DNA of 42,733 bases from Bacteroidales bacterium (GTDB taxonomy: Bacteria > Bacteroidota > Bacteroidia > Bacteroidales > UBA1715): assembly GCA_017642535.1 (NCBI GenBank), contig JAGCOW010000038.1, positions 1 to 42,733 of the forward strand. The letters are read 5' to 3'. A program made the position numbers and the translations under genes. The notes beneath the pieces are model-generated. The model was not told the origin of the DNA, made no database searches, and was given only the letters and a program-made list of their open reading frames with translations. Shown here piece after piece: positions 15,779 through 25,015 of the stretch (position 1 is the stretch's first letter; each line of letters opens with the position of its first letter).

Positions 15779-16909
15779 GTGCAGTTCGAAGTCCAAAATA
15801 CGTGTACAAATTGTAATGCGAGAGCAGGAAAAATAACCACCGACCATGGCGAAATTCTTACTCCTATTTTTATGCCCGTTGGGACTGCCGGCACGGTCAA
15901 AGGCGTGCATATTCCTGAACTTCGTGATGAGGTGAAGGCACAAATCATATTGGGCAACACATACCATTTGTATCTTCGTCCGGGATTGGATATTTTACAC
16001 AAGGCGGGCGGCCTGCATAAGTTCAACGGTTGGGACAAACCCATCTTGACCGACAGTGGCGGTTTTCAAGTGTTCTCGCTGTCTGCCAACCGCAAGCTCA
16101 AAGAGGAAGGCGTTTATTTCAGGTCACATATCGACGGCTCAAAACATTTGTTTACACCAGAAAATGTAGTTGATACTCAACGAATTATAGGTGCCGATAT
16201 TATTATGGCTCTTGATGAATGTACGCCTGGCACCGCCGACTATCAGTATGCGCGAAAATCGCTCGATTTAACGCACCAATGGTTGCTTCGTGGTGTGAGG
16301 CATTTCGATGAAACCGAACCGTTGTATGGCTACAATCAGACATTTTTCCCCATTGTGCAAGGTTGCACCTATAAAGATTTGCGACAAAAATCGGCGGAAT
16401 TTATTGCTTCGCTCAACCGTGAAGGCAATGCCATTGGCGGACTTGCCGTGGGCGAACCCGAAGAGGTGATGTACGAAATGATTGAGGTTGTCAACGGTAT
16501 TTTGCCCAAAGACAAACCACGATACTTGATGGGCGTGGGAACTCCTATGAATATCTTGGAAGCGATTTCTCTCGGCGTTGATATGTTCGACTGCGTTATG
16601 CCTACTCGTAACGGGCGAAACGGTATGCTTTTCACGTGGGACGGCATCATCAACATAAAAAATAAAAAGTGGGAAGACGACTTTTCTCCTATTGAGGAGA
16701 ATGGGGCTACGTTTGTTGATAAGATTTATTCAAAAGCTTATTTGCATCATTTGATTCGTTGTCAGGAGATTTTGGGAGCACAAATCGCAAGCATCCATAA
16801 TTTGGGATTTTATTTGTCTTTGGTCGAAGAGGCACGAAAACAAATACAAAATGATACCTTTGCAGAGTGGAAATCTAAAATGGTGGTTCAATTGGCACAA
16901 AGAATATGA
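15779..16909 (+). CDS. tgt: tRNA-guanine(34) transglycosylase
   Basis: Exchanges guanine 34 for a queuosine precursor in tRNAs with GUN anticodons. The 376-residue product has the TIM-barrel landmarks: TPIFMPVGTAGTVKGV, LTDSGGFQVFSL (with the catalytic-side Asp), GGLAVGEPEEVMYEM and MFDCVMPTRNGRNG (second catalytic Asp). The zinc site usually has three Cys and one His. Here the segment before YSKAYLHHL reads E-N-G-A-T-F-V-D-K-I with no Cys, while the His of SIHNLGF remains. I recall the same in other Bacteroidota. The GTG start at 15779 gives the normal N-terminus and follows a strong promoter. It overlaps the permease gene by 4 bases. Confidence 0.95.
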   Translation: MQFEVQNTCTNCNARAGKITTDHGEILTPIFMPVGTAGTVKGVHIPELRDEVKAQIILGNTYHLYLRPGLDILHKAGGLHKFNGWDKPILTDSGGFQVFSLSANRKLKEEGVYFRSHIDGSKHLFTPENVVDTQRIIGADIIMALDECTPGTADYQYARKSLDLTHQWLLRGVRHFDETEPLYGYNQTFFPIVQGCTYKDLRQKSAEFIASLNREGNAIGGLAVGEPEEVMYEMIEVVNGILPKDKPRYLMGVGTPMNILEAISLGVDMFDCVMPTRNGRNGMLFTWDGIINIKNKKWEDDFSPIEENGATFVDKIYSKAYLHHLIRCQEILGAQIASIHNLGFYLSLVEEARKQIQNDTFAEWKSKMVVQLAQRI

Positions 16910-17985
16910 TAAAGAAGCTTGACTGGTATATCATCAAAAAATTTCTTGGCACATTCCTCTTGTCAATGGTGCTGATAATGGCCATTGCCATTATTTTCGA
17001 CATTCAGGAAAAATACGACGATTTTATCACGAAACATGCGCCACTGAAGGAAATCATCGTTGACTATTATCTGAACTTCATTCCATATTATGCCAATTTG
17101 TTCACCTCGATGTTCGTTTTCATTTCGGTGATTTTCTTCACCTCAAAAATGGCTTCGAATACCGAAATTATTGCAATTCACTCGGGTGGAGTTAGTTTCT
17201 TGCGTTTCTTGAGGCCATATATGGTTACTGCCACAATTATCGCAATTCTTTCGTGGATATTGATTTTGTTCGTGATTCCCGAATCCAATAAAATCCGTGT
17301 CGATTTTGAGGATAAGTATATTCGCAATAAGTACCAGAACTGGGAGAAAAACATTCACCGACAGGTGCGTCCCGGATATTTCGTCTATATGGAGAACTAC
17401 AACGTTGACTCCGAAAATGCGTTCCGCTTTTCTATTGAAAAATATGAAAATGGGAAACTCATATCAAAACTGACAAGCGACTACGCGAAATGGGACTCCA
17501 CCAAAAACCTGTGGACTGTCTATAATTATTTCATTCGTACCTTGGACGGTCCCGAAGAACGGATGGAGTCGGGCGCTCGGCTCGATACCGCATGTTATCT
17601 GGAATCGCAGGATTTGCGTATGCGCGATTTCTACGTTGACAAGATGAACATTGTGGAACTGAACGAATACATCGAGCAGCAAAAAATGCAGGGAACCGAC
17701 AACATTGAAAAACTTGAAATCGTGAAATATCAGCGATGGGCTCTGCCGTTCTCCACTTTTATATTGACTTTGATGGGCGTGTGCTTGTCGAACAAGAAGA
17801 AACGAGGCGGAACGGTCATCAATATTGTGGTGGGAATCGCTCTTTGCTTCTCGTATATCCTTCTGGAACAGGTAAGTACGACGTTTACCTTAAACCTTGG
17901 CTTTAGCCCGCTGATTTCGGTTTGGATACCAAATATATTGTATTCTATCCTGTGTGTATTCTTGTTCCGACGGGCAACGATTTAA
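16906..17985 (+). CDS. LptF/LptG family lipopolysaccharide export permease
   Basis: A 359-residue inner-membrane subunit of the Lpt ABC machine, which lifts lipopolysaccharide from the inner membrane toward the outer membrane. It starts with LDWYIIKKFLGTFLLSM, typical of the family, has three N-terminal helices, a periplasmic beta-jellyroll (~130-265) and three C-terminal helices. The start overlaps the tgt stop by 4 bases (ATGA), so the two form one operon. Whether it corresponds to LptF or LptG cannot be decided here. It ends overlapping the convergent relA stop by 4 bases. Confidence 0.92.
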   Translation: MIKKLDWYIIKKFLGTFLLSMVLIMAIAIIFDIQEKYDDFITKHAPLKEIIVDYYLNFIPYYANLFTSMFVFISVIFFTSKMASNTEIIAIHSGGVSFLRFLRPYMVTATIIAILSWILILFVIPESNKIRVDFEDKYIRNKYQNWEKNIHRQVRPGYFVYMENYNVDSENAFRFSIEKYENGKLISKLTSDYAKWDSTKNLWTVYNYFIRTLDGPEERMESGARLDTACYLESQDLRMRDFYVDKMNIVELNEYIEQQKMQGTDNIEKLEIVKYQRWALPFSTFILTLMGVCLSNKKKRGGTVINIVVGIALCFSYILLEQVSTTFTLNLGFSPLISVWIPNILYSILCVFLFRRATI

Positions 17986-20135
17986 TTCCGTACGTCAAAA
18001 CGCTCGGCAGAAAATACGCCTTTGATACTTCTTATTTTCTCGAGAATTTTGTCAAGATGAACAATATCCTTGATTGACAAGGTAAGCATTCCCTCAAAAT
18101 TGCCATCTTTTGAGTCGAGTTTTATGCCACGAAGTTTCACTAACGTGTCTTTTGCCAAAAGCTCGGTAATGTTGTTGATAATGCTGATTTCGTCGCTTCC
18201 CGTGATACGGATTCCCGTCACAAAATCCACATTTGCCTCGGCTCGGCTCCACTGTGCCTTTATGATTCTGTAGGGATATTGTCCCATCATATTCAGTGCG
18301 TTAGGACAGTTCAAACGGTGAATTTTTATACCTCCTCCTGCCGAAACAAAGCCAAAAATGTCATCACCTTTGATTGGATTACAACATTTGGCAAGTTTAT
18401 AGTCAAGATTGTCATTGATATTGTCAATTATCAATAGATTTTCGGAGTCTTTCGCTATTCTTCTGTTGAATTTCTCCTTGAATTCGTCGGCATTGATTGA
18501 CAACGGCTTTTTGTCTTCGGTTTTTTCTTCAAAGACGGACTTGATTTGTGACGTGTCAACTTTGTTGGCCATCACTGCCATATATAAGTCGAAGGGTTCC
18601 TTGAAACCGAAATGTTTCGTGACTTTGCGAATGTTCTCGTCGGAAAACTTGATATTAATCTGGGCAAACTTTCTCGACAAGGTTTCCTTGCCTATGTTTG
18701 CAGTCTTATATTGCAAGTCTTTCAGGTATTTCTTTATGTGTGTACGGGCCTTCGACGTTTTTACAAACGATAGCCAATCTTGCTTTGGCGACTGATTTTT
18801 TGAGGTGAATACCTCAACGGAATCGCCATTCTTCAAGATGTGGTTTATCGTTACAATTTTCCCGTTTACCTTGCCGCCAGTGCAGGTGTTTCCTATGTTT
18901 GAGTGGATTTCGTAAGCAAAGTCGAGCAATGTCGCGTCGGCTGGAAGTTTGCGCAAATCGCCTTGTGGCGTGAAAATGAACACTTCCGACGTGTATAATT
19001 CCATTCGGGAATTGTTGTCGTTTTCGAGTGACTCGTCCTTGCTTTCAAGCATTTCTCTAATTGACGATAGCCAATGTATTGAATTAGAAGCCGATTCGCC
19101 ATCTTTGTAAATCCAGTGAGCCGCTTGACCTTTTTCTGCAACTTCGTCCATTCGCTTGGTCCTGATTTGCACCTCAACCCATCGATTCTCTGGCCCGAGA
19201 ACAGTGGTGTGCAACGATTCGTAACCGCTCGATTTGGGCGAGGAAATCCAGTCACGCAAACGGTTCGGGTTCGGGCGGTAGAGGTCGGAAATGATGGAAT
19301 ATACGTTCCAACAGTCGCGTTTCTCAAATTCTGGTTGGGAGTCTATAATGATACGGATGGCGAAAAGGTCGTAAATGTGGTCGAACGTCACCTTCCCCTT
19401 TTGCAACTTGTTCCAGATGGAATGTATGGATTTTGGTCGCCCTTTTATCTCAAAGGGTGGTATCCCTTTCGATTCAAGTAGTTCTTTAAGTGGCTGAATA
19501 AAACTTTCTATATATTTGTCTCTTGCCGCCTTTTTTTCTGCAAGTTGTTTGGCGATTGTCTTGTAAATGTCGTTGTGAAGATATTTCATCGACATTTCTT
19601 CCATTTCCGTCTTGATTTGATACAAACCGAGTCGGTGGGCGAGCGGAGCATACAACGACTCCAATTCTTCGGCGAGATTTTTTTGTTCGTCGTCCGACAA
19701 GTTTTTTATGTTTCTGAGGTCGTTGAGTTTTGAACTCAGCAAAATCAACACAACACGAACGTCGTCGGCTTGACTGAGAATGAGTTTTATGAAATTCTCG
19801 GATTGCAGTTTTGAGCGTGTGGTGTTTATTTTCTCAACTTTCTCCAATCCGACGATAATGCCAAGAACTTTTTCTCCGTATGCGGAACTGATTTCTGCAT
19901 TGGTTATCGCTCCTTTTTCGTGACAAGGCTTCAAAAAAATGCTCATAAGTGCCTTTGCTCCAAGTCCAATGAGCGAAATAGCTATTTCTGCCTGGCTAAG
20001 AATATTTTCCAATTCTGCATCGCTCAGGTGCGATTTGCAAAAATCATATGCCTTTTCTATCAGCGGAATGTCGCGTTCCTGTTCTTTGATGAACGGTTTC
20101 GCCTGCGTTATTATGTTTGATATCACACTGTCCAT
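17982..20135 (-). CDS. relA: RelA-type (p)ppGpp synthetase with degenerate hydrolase domain
   Basis: A 717-residue long RSH protein of the stringent response. The N-terminal HD hydrolase region is present in outline but damaged: where hydrolases have a LLHDxxED motif, residues 65-75 read S-I-F-L-K-P-C-H-E-K-G, and the later D-R-L-H-N motif reads S-K-L-N-D. The synthetase domain looks intact, with GRPKSIHSIWNKL, YESLHTTVLGP and VEVQIRTKRMDEVAEKG. A TGS domain (~400-465, FIFTPQGDLRKLP) and a C-terminal ACT domain (last ~75 residues) follow. It therefore most likely makes but does not degrade (p)ppGpp. Another SpoT-like hydrolase is expected elsewhere in the genome. Confidence 0.93.
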   Translation of the reverse strand: MDSVISNIITQAKPFIKEQERDIPLIEKAYDFCKSHLSDAELENILSQAEIAISLIGLGAKALMSIFLKPCHEKGAITNAEISSAYGEKVLGIIVGLEKVEKINTTRSKLQSENFIKLILSQADDVRVVLILLSSKLNDLRNIKNLSDDEQKNLAEELESLYAPLAHRLGLYQIKTEMEEMSMKYLHNDIYKTIAKQLAEKKAARDKYIESFIQPLKELLESKGIPPFEIKGRPKSIHSIWNKLQKGKVTFDHIYDLFAIRIIIDSQPEFEKRDCWNVYSIISDLYRPNPNRLRDWISSPKSSGYESLHTTVLGPENRWVEVQIRTKRMDEVAEKGQAAHWIYKDGESASNSIHWLSSIREMLESKDESLENDNNSRMELYTSEVFIFTPQGDLRKLPADATLLDFAYEIHSNIGNTCTGGKVNGKIVTINHILKNGDSVEVFTSKNQSPKQDWLSFVKTSKARTHIKKYLKDLQYKTANIGKETLSRKFAQINIKFSDENIRKVTKHFGFKEPFDLYMAVMANKVDTSQIKSVFEEKTEDKKPLSINADEFKEKFNRRIAKDSENLLIIDNINDNLDYKLAKCCNPIKGDDIFGFVSAGGGIKIHRLNCPNALNMMGQYPYRIIKAQWSRAEANVDFVTGIRITGSDEISIINNITELLAKDTLVKLRGIKLDSKDGNFEGMLTLSIKDIVHLDKILEKIRSIKGVFSAERFDVRN

Positions 20136-20164
20136 ATCGTAAAATTTGTCTGGGTAATATTACA

Positions 20165-20200
20165 AAAAAAACGCTTATGAAATTTTCATAAGCGTTTTTT
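20165..20200 (-). terminator. Terminator after tRNA-Ser
   Basis: Near-perfect hairpin with 12-base arms (ACGCTTATGAAA / TTTCATAAGCGT), A-tract on one side and T-tract on the other, so it can work in both directions. It lies directly downstream of the minus-strand tRNA and upstream of relA. Confidence 0.85.
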
Positions 20201-20211
20201 CCACTCTTTGA

Positions 20212-20297
<86 letters not shown>

Positions 20298-20301
20298 GCT
20301 G

Positions 20302-20330
20302 CAAATGTACACTTTTTTTGTGACGTGCAA
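20302..20330 (-). promoter_or_regulatory. tRNA-Ser promoter
   Basis: On the minus strand TTG (20330-20328), an 18-base spacer and TACATTTG (20309-20302), four bases before the mature tRNA 5' end. Confidence 0.65.
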
Positions 20331-20393
20331 CATCTGGAGGGAAAAATTTTTATTTTTTTCTCTAAATGATGGTAAAAAATAGGTGGAAAGCCC

Positions 20394-21167
20394 TTAGTTC
20401 CTTTTCAATTGCGGGCAAAACGTGTATCCTATCGTAACTGAACTGTTGGTGTTTTTCGAGGTTTGGAAACAAAATTCAAAACTTCCTCCTCCCACAAACC
20501 ACGATGTACCTAAATAAAATGGCACGTCGGAAGTGGCTGTTTTTTCAGTTGTATTCGTTGAATGTCGTGAAACGCCTAATCCGACAAATGGTTTCAAGTG
20601 TATTTTTTGTATTGGCCAATATGCTCGTGCCGATAGTCCCACATCGGCTGAGGTTGCGGCGGCAGAACCTTGAAATGACCAAAATGCGGCAACATCGAAC
20701 ATTTCTTTGAAAAGATATGTTCCCGTCCGCAAACCTAAGAGTGCCGTAAAATCGCCTCCTGGTATCTGGATGTTGAATCCAAGGTTTCCGGACACGAAGA
20801 AATTCTTTTGTGTATTACCTCGCCAAACGGGTGGCGCGTATCTCTCAATATTAATGCTATTCATATCCCACGAATCGGCTAACGTAAGCGTTCCGTTTTT
20901 GCGGAACCAAAGCTCACGACCATAGTTGGTGTAAATTACGATTTCGTCGTAGTTGGTGTTTTGTAATTTGTCAGCGAGAATATATGTTTTTTGTTCTTGG
21001 GAAAGGTTGGCAAACGTTTCGGATGATGCATAGAGTATCAATTTGGCATTTTCCACCTTGGAATAGTAGAAATAGGTATCGGCATTCGTTTGTTCCACTT
21101 GTGCGAAACTAACGGTGCTGAAAAGCATCAGTACAAGAAAAATACTATGTTTGATAATCCTTTTCAT
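20394..21167 (-). CDS. Exported protein with outer-membrane-barrel-like C-terminus
   Basis: A 257-residue protein with a signal peptide (cleavage near SFAQ, residue ~23). The first ~110 residues form a mixed domain (TYILADKLQ, YTNYGRELWF). The rest alternates hydrophobic and polar residues with Gly/aromatic turns (NFFVSGNLGFNIQIP, KPFVGLGVS, SVTIGYTF), as in an outer-membrane beta-barrel. I do not recognise a named family. It is last of four genes in a compact exported-protein operon; its ATG overlaps the stop of the TPR gene (ATGA). Confidence 0.75.
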   Translation of the reverse strand: MKRIIKHSIFLVLMLFSTVSFAQVEQTNADTYFYYSKVENAKLILYASSETFANLSQEQKTYILADKLQNTNYDEIVIYTNYGRELWFRKNGTLTLADSWDMNSINIERYAPPVWRGNTQKNFFVSGNLGFNIQIPGGDFTALLGLRTGTYLFKEMFDVAAFWSFQGSAAATSADVGLSARAYWPIQKIHLKPFVGLGVSRHSTNTTEKTATSDVPFYLGTSWFVGGGSFEFCFQTSKNTNSSVTIGYTFCPQLKRN

Positions 21168-22384
21168 TCTTTCTTCCTTTTGCCAAAATAAATAGATTTA
21201 CCAACCGACACACAGATAGCCGACTGAAACTTGTTGCTGGAGTCGTTCTTGGGAAACATATAGTTTAGTATGGAAACCATCACGTCGAATGATTGTGAGC
21301 CATTGCTCGTCAACAAACTGAATCCGGCGGCGCCTTTTAGGGTGAAACTCGAACTTGAGCTTAAGTTTGCCCCAATTCCACAACCATATACGAGAATTTT
21401 CTGACGGGTGTAACTTGAAATACCTAAGGAGCAGGACAATGCGTCGGTGTACGCTAAAGAAAGGTCTGCCGACAGCGACGTTTTGTAATCTGTGCTGCCT
21501 ATTCTTGCATCAAACGAACTGTATCCGCTGGAAAATGTTCCTCCCGCATAAAGCATTACTGCATCTTTCAATGCAGAACCGAACGGTGGCATAGTTTGCT
21601 CGTTTTGTCTTGCTTGTAACGTTGACTGGTGACGTGTAAACGGCTGTTTTGCCTCTTCGCTTGCCTTATAATGACTGATACCTTTTTCGAGCAATTCGGC
21701 TGCTTTGTCGTAATATCCCAACGCCTCCCAAACTTTGCTTTGCCCCATATACGGCATTGCTTCGTGAGGGAAATTGTCAATCAATTCTTGGAAAATCGTC
21801 AGCGATTGAAAATACATCTTCTTGGCTAACAACATATTAGCACGTTTTAATGCTGCCGTCATACCTTCTTGGTTGATGACGGGCATTGCTTTGTGTTTTT
21901 GGATAAATCCGTCGCTTTTTTCTTTGGTAATCCATTCAGGTTGCGTTACTTCCTTGGAACCAAAAACGGCAGCTATGTTAGGATAATCCATCAACAGATA
22001 TACTTGACAAATATAAAAGCGAAGCAAACTCTCGTTTTTTGTCAGCTCCTCTTGAGTTTTCATCTCGTTTTGCCCCAAGGCAAGAGCTCGGTCAAGATTC
22101 ATCAACGCACCGTCGTAAATGCCGTTGAGGGCAAGCGCATAGGCATATTCGGCAAGTAGGTCGTATTCTGCACCTTTGTGGCGACCGATAGACTCAATCT
22201 TATCGTCAATGAGGAATGCGTATTCCGAAACGGCGGCATCGAATTTCTCTTGTAACACAAATTCACGAATGGATTTTATCGGCAGAGGATCGTTGCCTGC
22301 ACTCACAACGTTTGGCACAATAAGGAGCAGCGAAACAAGAATGTTCCGTAATGCTTTGCCATATGTGCGTTGTGTCTTTTTCAT
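21164..22384 (-). CDS. Exported TPR-like protein with barrel-like C-terminus
   Basis: A 406-residue protein started at ATG 22384, which overlaps the upstream stop as TGATG. The start begins MKKTQRTYGKALRNI, leading into a signal peptide with cleavage near V-S-A-G. Residues ~30-250 contain helical repeats resembling TPRs (LLAEYAYALALNGIYDGALM, MGQSKVWEALGYYDKAAELL). Residues ~275-406 look like amphipathic strands (GGTFSSGYSSFDARIGS, CSLGISSYTRQKILVYG). Function unknown. Its layout is that of a periplasmic or outer-membrane scaffold, which is inference. Confidence 0.72.
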   Translation of the reverse strand: MKKTQRTYGKALRNILVSLLLIVPNVVSAGNDPLPIKSIREFVLQEKFDAAVSEYAFLIDDKIESIGRHKGAEYDLLAEYAYALALNGIYDGALMNLDRALALGQNEMKTQEELTKNESLLRFYICQVYLLMDYPNIAAVFGSKEVTQPEWITKEKSDGFIQKHKAMPVINQEGMTAALKRANMLLAKKMYFQSLTIFQELIDNFPHEAMPYMGQSKVWEALGYYDKAAELLEKGISHYKASEEAKQPFTRHQSTLQARQNEQTMPPFGSALKDAVMLYAGGTFSSGYSSFDARIGSTDYKTSLSADLSLAYTDALSCSLGISSYTRQKILVYGCGIGANLSSSSSFTLKGAAGFSLLTSNGSQSFDVMVSILNYMFPKNDSSNKFQSAICVSVGKSIYFGKRKKE

Positions 22385-23220
22385 CAAAACTGGTTTTCTG
22401 TAATGAGTATGTTGTTTCGCAAGCGACACATAAATTTGTTTTCTGGCTGGAAAACCAACAATCCGTCTTTGGTATATTTCAACAACCCGCCAAGTTCAAT
22501 AACTGGCTCTATTGCGTTGCCGTTCAATCGGAAAATCTGTTTTGCCGTTGAGAAATATATCATTCCGTCGATAGGATTTACCGCAATGGAAAGAATGTCG
22601 TCATTGGTAGCAAGCGTGGTTATTTTTGTAATGTTTTTCTTCTGAAAATCAGCAAAATACAATTCATTGCTCGTGGCAATGAATAAGGTGCCGTTTCGTG
22701 TTTCGTACACCGAAGAAATTGGTTTCTTCATTCGTGCTAAAACGGAGTAGGTGGCATCGTCGAAAATGCCATACACGCAATAAGTGTTCGTTGCATTTTT
22801 CTGACTGTCATACACATACACTGCTTCCGAACCATGTGCTATTCGCATATTTGTTCGTGGCAAATCACATATTTTTACGAATGTTCCCTTTTCGTTGAAA
22901 ATGCCATATTGTTTACCCGAAATAGCTGTCAACACGTTTGTGCTGCTCAAGGCAAAGCAAGAGACGGTCACGTTTGAGGTAAAATACGGCAGAAATCCGC
23001 CATTGCCCAAGAATACGAAGTTTTTCCCTGTGGAAAGGAACACGAATCCGTCGGGCGTGTAGTCGAACGATTTTACAAACGAAACCTTGGGATTGCTCTT
23101 CAACATGTCTTTTGACAGGAATATGTCGGCTTTTTGAGATGCCAGCGGCTTGTTGTCTTGTGCCAATCCGGCAACGCTCAAAAGTAAGAATGACAATATG
23201 TAAGCTGCAAATTTCTTCAT
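22384..23220 (-). CDS. Exported protein, probable beta-propeller
   Basis: A 278-residue exported protein. ATG 23220 begins MKKFAAYILSFLLLSVAGLA, a clear signal peptide. A GTG 12 bases further upstream would overlap the previous gene and is less likely. The body is a series of short strands with spaced F-V-F-L, Y-V-Y-D and L-Y-F-A-D blades and NPIDGMIYFSTAKQIFRL near the end. This resembles a sensor-like beta-propeller or NHL-type repeat, but no exact family is recognised. Start and stop are within a few bases of both neighbours, so it is co-translated in the four-gene operon. Confidence 0.7.
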   Translation of the reverse strand: MKKFAAYILSFLLLSVAGLAQDNKPLASQKADIFLSKDMLKSNPKVSFVKSFDYTPDGFVFLSTGKNFVFLGNGGFLPYFTSNVTVSCFALSSTNVLTAISGKQYGIFNEKGTFVKICDLPRTNMRIAHGSEAVYVYDSQKNATNTYCVYGIFDDATYSVLARMKKPISSVYETRNGTLFIATSNELYFADFQKKNITKITTLATNDDILSIAVNPIDGMIYFSTAKQIFRLNGNAIEPVIELGGLLKYTKDGLLVFQPENKFMCRLRNNILITENQF

Positions 23221-23221
23221 A

Positions 23222-24442
23222 TTAATGAGCACGTGTTTTTTCTTTGTATATCTCGTAATTGTCCTTGATAGTATTTATAAGATTGAATCCATTGACTGCA
23301 TTTGAAACGATGCTTGATCCTGTTGAAACGGAACCTTTTTTTGCGACTTCTCCACCCCACATCACATCTTCGGTAATTGGACGTCCAGTTACTGTGAGGG
23401 CTTTGGTAACGCCTTTCTCCGTAATATGATCCGTTATTGCCTCGGTAAGCTGCGATTCAGCATATTGTGGACCAGAATATTGTTCTACCAAATAGTCTGT
23501 GGTTTTGTTCAACGCATTTACCAAGATGTCGGATGTGCTTTTATATGCTAAATCATGATAACCTTCGTAGCCGGCTTTTGCCAATTCCGAGTAAAGATAC
23601 ACATTCGCTACCGCAAGTGCTTGGGCTGGTTTACCAGGAATAAAATCAGTGGCGGCAACCAAGTCTTCGGTAACCATATCGATGAGAGGATGCTCAATTT
23701 CTCCGTCGTCGATTGTCGCTACGGGTTTGGGAACATAACTATCTTTTAATGAAAACGTGTCGGTTGGCATAAGATATTCTCTGTCAACCAAATTGACGCC
23801 TCTACCTTGACCAGTGGTTGAGGAAGGAATTTCGGGGTCGCTTTGTTTTAGGAACGCAGGGTCGATGGTTCCCCACACATAATCGGAAGAATTTTCACGG
23901 ACGGTGGCACCTGCATAATCAAGTCCTTGCGTGTATGCCTCATCGTATTCGGCGTCGCCTGTAAGCAGATTGCTCACGTCAACTGCTTCCATGGAATTGT
24001 ATTTTCGCTCGTAGTCCTCGAACCATGCCGTAATAGATTCTACGGTATTGGGAGCAGAGAATGCCATACCTTCTTCCGGACCAAGTTCCTTCAACTGTGA
24101 AAATGCGTCGGTAGGGGTGAGCGCCGAAGAACTCATATCGTGACCGGAACAAGGCGTACACGTCCAATAGATTGTGTATGTGCACGGACCGTCTTTTGCG
24201 TAGTTTTGTCCTGAAACTTTGTTAGACAAAATCGAATTTCTTGCTGCTTCACATTCTGCCAGTGTAGGAAAACCTACAGTTCGAAAACCTGATTCTAACG
24301 CTGCATTAGTTTGGCTTAAATCAATCCCCGTACAACCGGATTGGTGTATAGTAGGAGTAAACGACCATTGAGCCAAAGCGCTTTGACACAAGAGAACAGA
24401 CAAGAATCCAATCAGAAATATGTTTTTAAAAAACTTTTTCAA
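23222..24442 (-). CDS. Exported Cys-containing protein of unknown function, first gene of operon
   Basis: A 406-residue protein with a signal peptide (MKKFFKNIFLIGFLSVLLC..., cleavage after SALA near residue 24). A Cys-rich stretch follows at ~37-98 (SGCTGIDLSQ, AECEAARN, CTYTIYWTCTPCSGHD) that could form disulfides or hold a metal. The C-terminal two thirds is soluble-looking, without repeats. I do not recognise a family. It begins the four-gene operon of exported proteins; the next ATG lies one base beyond its stop. Confidence 0.7.
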   Translation of the reverse strand: MKKFFKNIFLIGFLSVLLCQSALAQWSFTPTIHQSGCTGIDLSQTNAALESGFRTVGFPTLAECEAARNSILSNKVSGQNYAKDGPCTYTIYWTCTPCSGHDMSSSALTPTDAFSQLKELGPEEGMAFSAPNTVESITAWFEDYERKYNSMEAVDVSNLLTGDAEYDEAYTQGLDYAGATVRENSSDYVWGTIDPAFLKQSDPEIPSSTTGQGRGVNLVDREYLMPTDTFSLKDSYVPKPVATIDDGEIEHPLIDMVTEDLVAATDFIPGKPAQALAVANVYLYSELAKAGYEGYHDLAYKSTSDILVNALNKTTDYLVEQYSGPQYAESQLTEAITDHITEKGVTKALTVTGRPITEDVMWGGEVAKKGSVSTGSSIVSNAVNGFNLINTIKDNYEIYKEKTRAH

Positions 24443-24532
24443 AATCTTTTTCTTTTAAACATTTACAAAGAAAAGAATTTTTTCAAGAAAAAAAAATTCC
24501 TCGTCCTTTTTTAGGTTAAATGGAGAAAAGTT

Positions 24533-24563
24533 TTTGAAACGAAAGATTTTGTTGTGTACTTTG
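24533..24563 (+). promoter_or_regulatory. yjbQ promoter
   Basis: TTTG at 24533-24536, a 20-base spacer and TACTTTG at 24557-24563, followed 15 bases later by the ATG at 24579. Confidence 0.6.
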
Positions 24564-24578
24564 CAAAAAAAATTGAAT

Positions 24579-24995
24579 ATGATTCAGCAAATAGAATTCA
24601 CACTGTCGGAGAAACGTCGTGGCTGTCATCTGATTACGCACGAAGTGATGGAACATCTTTCGGGGAAATTGCCCCAGACGGGCATTCTGAACCTGTTTGT
24701 GAAACACACGTCGTGTGCCCTTTCCATCAACGAAAACGCCGACCCCGACGTCCGTCGCGATATGGAACAGATTCTGAACCATCTTGTGAAGGAAAACGAA
24801 TCGTATTACGACCACACGCTCGAAGGTGCCGACGACATGCCCGCCCACGCCAAAAGCAGCTTGTTCGGAGTAAGCTTGACCATTCCTATAACCAACGGTC
24901 GCCTAAACCTCGGCACGTGGCAAGGCATCTACCTCTGCGAATTCCGCAACTACGGCGGTCCACGAAAACTTGTGGCGACGGTGATGGGAGAGTGA
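24579..24995 (+). CDS. yjbQ: YjbQ/UPF0047 family protein
   Basis: A 138-residue protein of the YjbQ (UPF0047) family. It shows HTSCALSINENADPDVRRD, HTLEGADDMPAHAKSSL and the end GTWQGIYLCEFRNYGGPRK, all diagnostic. Members have weak thiamine-phosphate-synthase activity in some reports, but the physiological role is unclear. It is a stand-alone gene, convergent with the RhuM gene of the defence operon, whose stop lies 20 bases away. The promoter is close to the ATG. Confidence 0.92.
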   Translation: MIQQIEFTLSEKRRGCHLITHEVMEHLSGKLPQTGILNLFVKHTSCALSINENADPDVRRDMEQILNHLVKENESYYDHTLEGADDMPAHAKSSLFGVSLTIPITNGRLNLGTWQGIYLCEFRNYGGPRKLVATVMGE

Positions 24996-25015
24996 CAAAA
25001 AAGAATATTCTTCTA

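Noticed and set aside
25001..25012. Short palindrome AAGAATATTCTT between yjbQ and the RhuM gene as a terminator
   Set aside because: It has only 6-base A/T arms and no loop or clear T-run; chance is a sufficient explanation.
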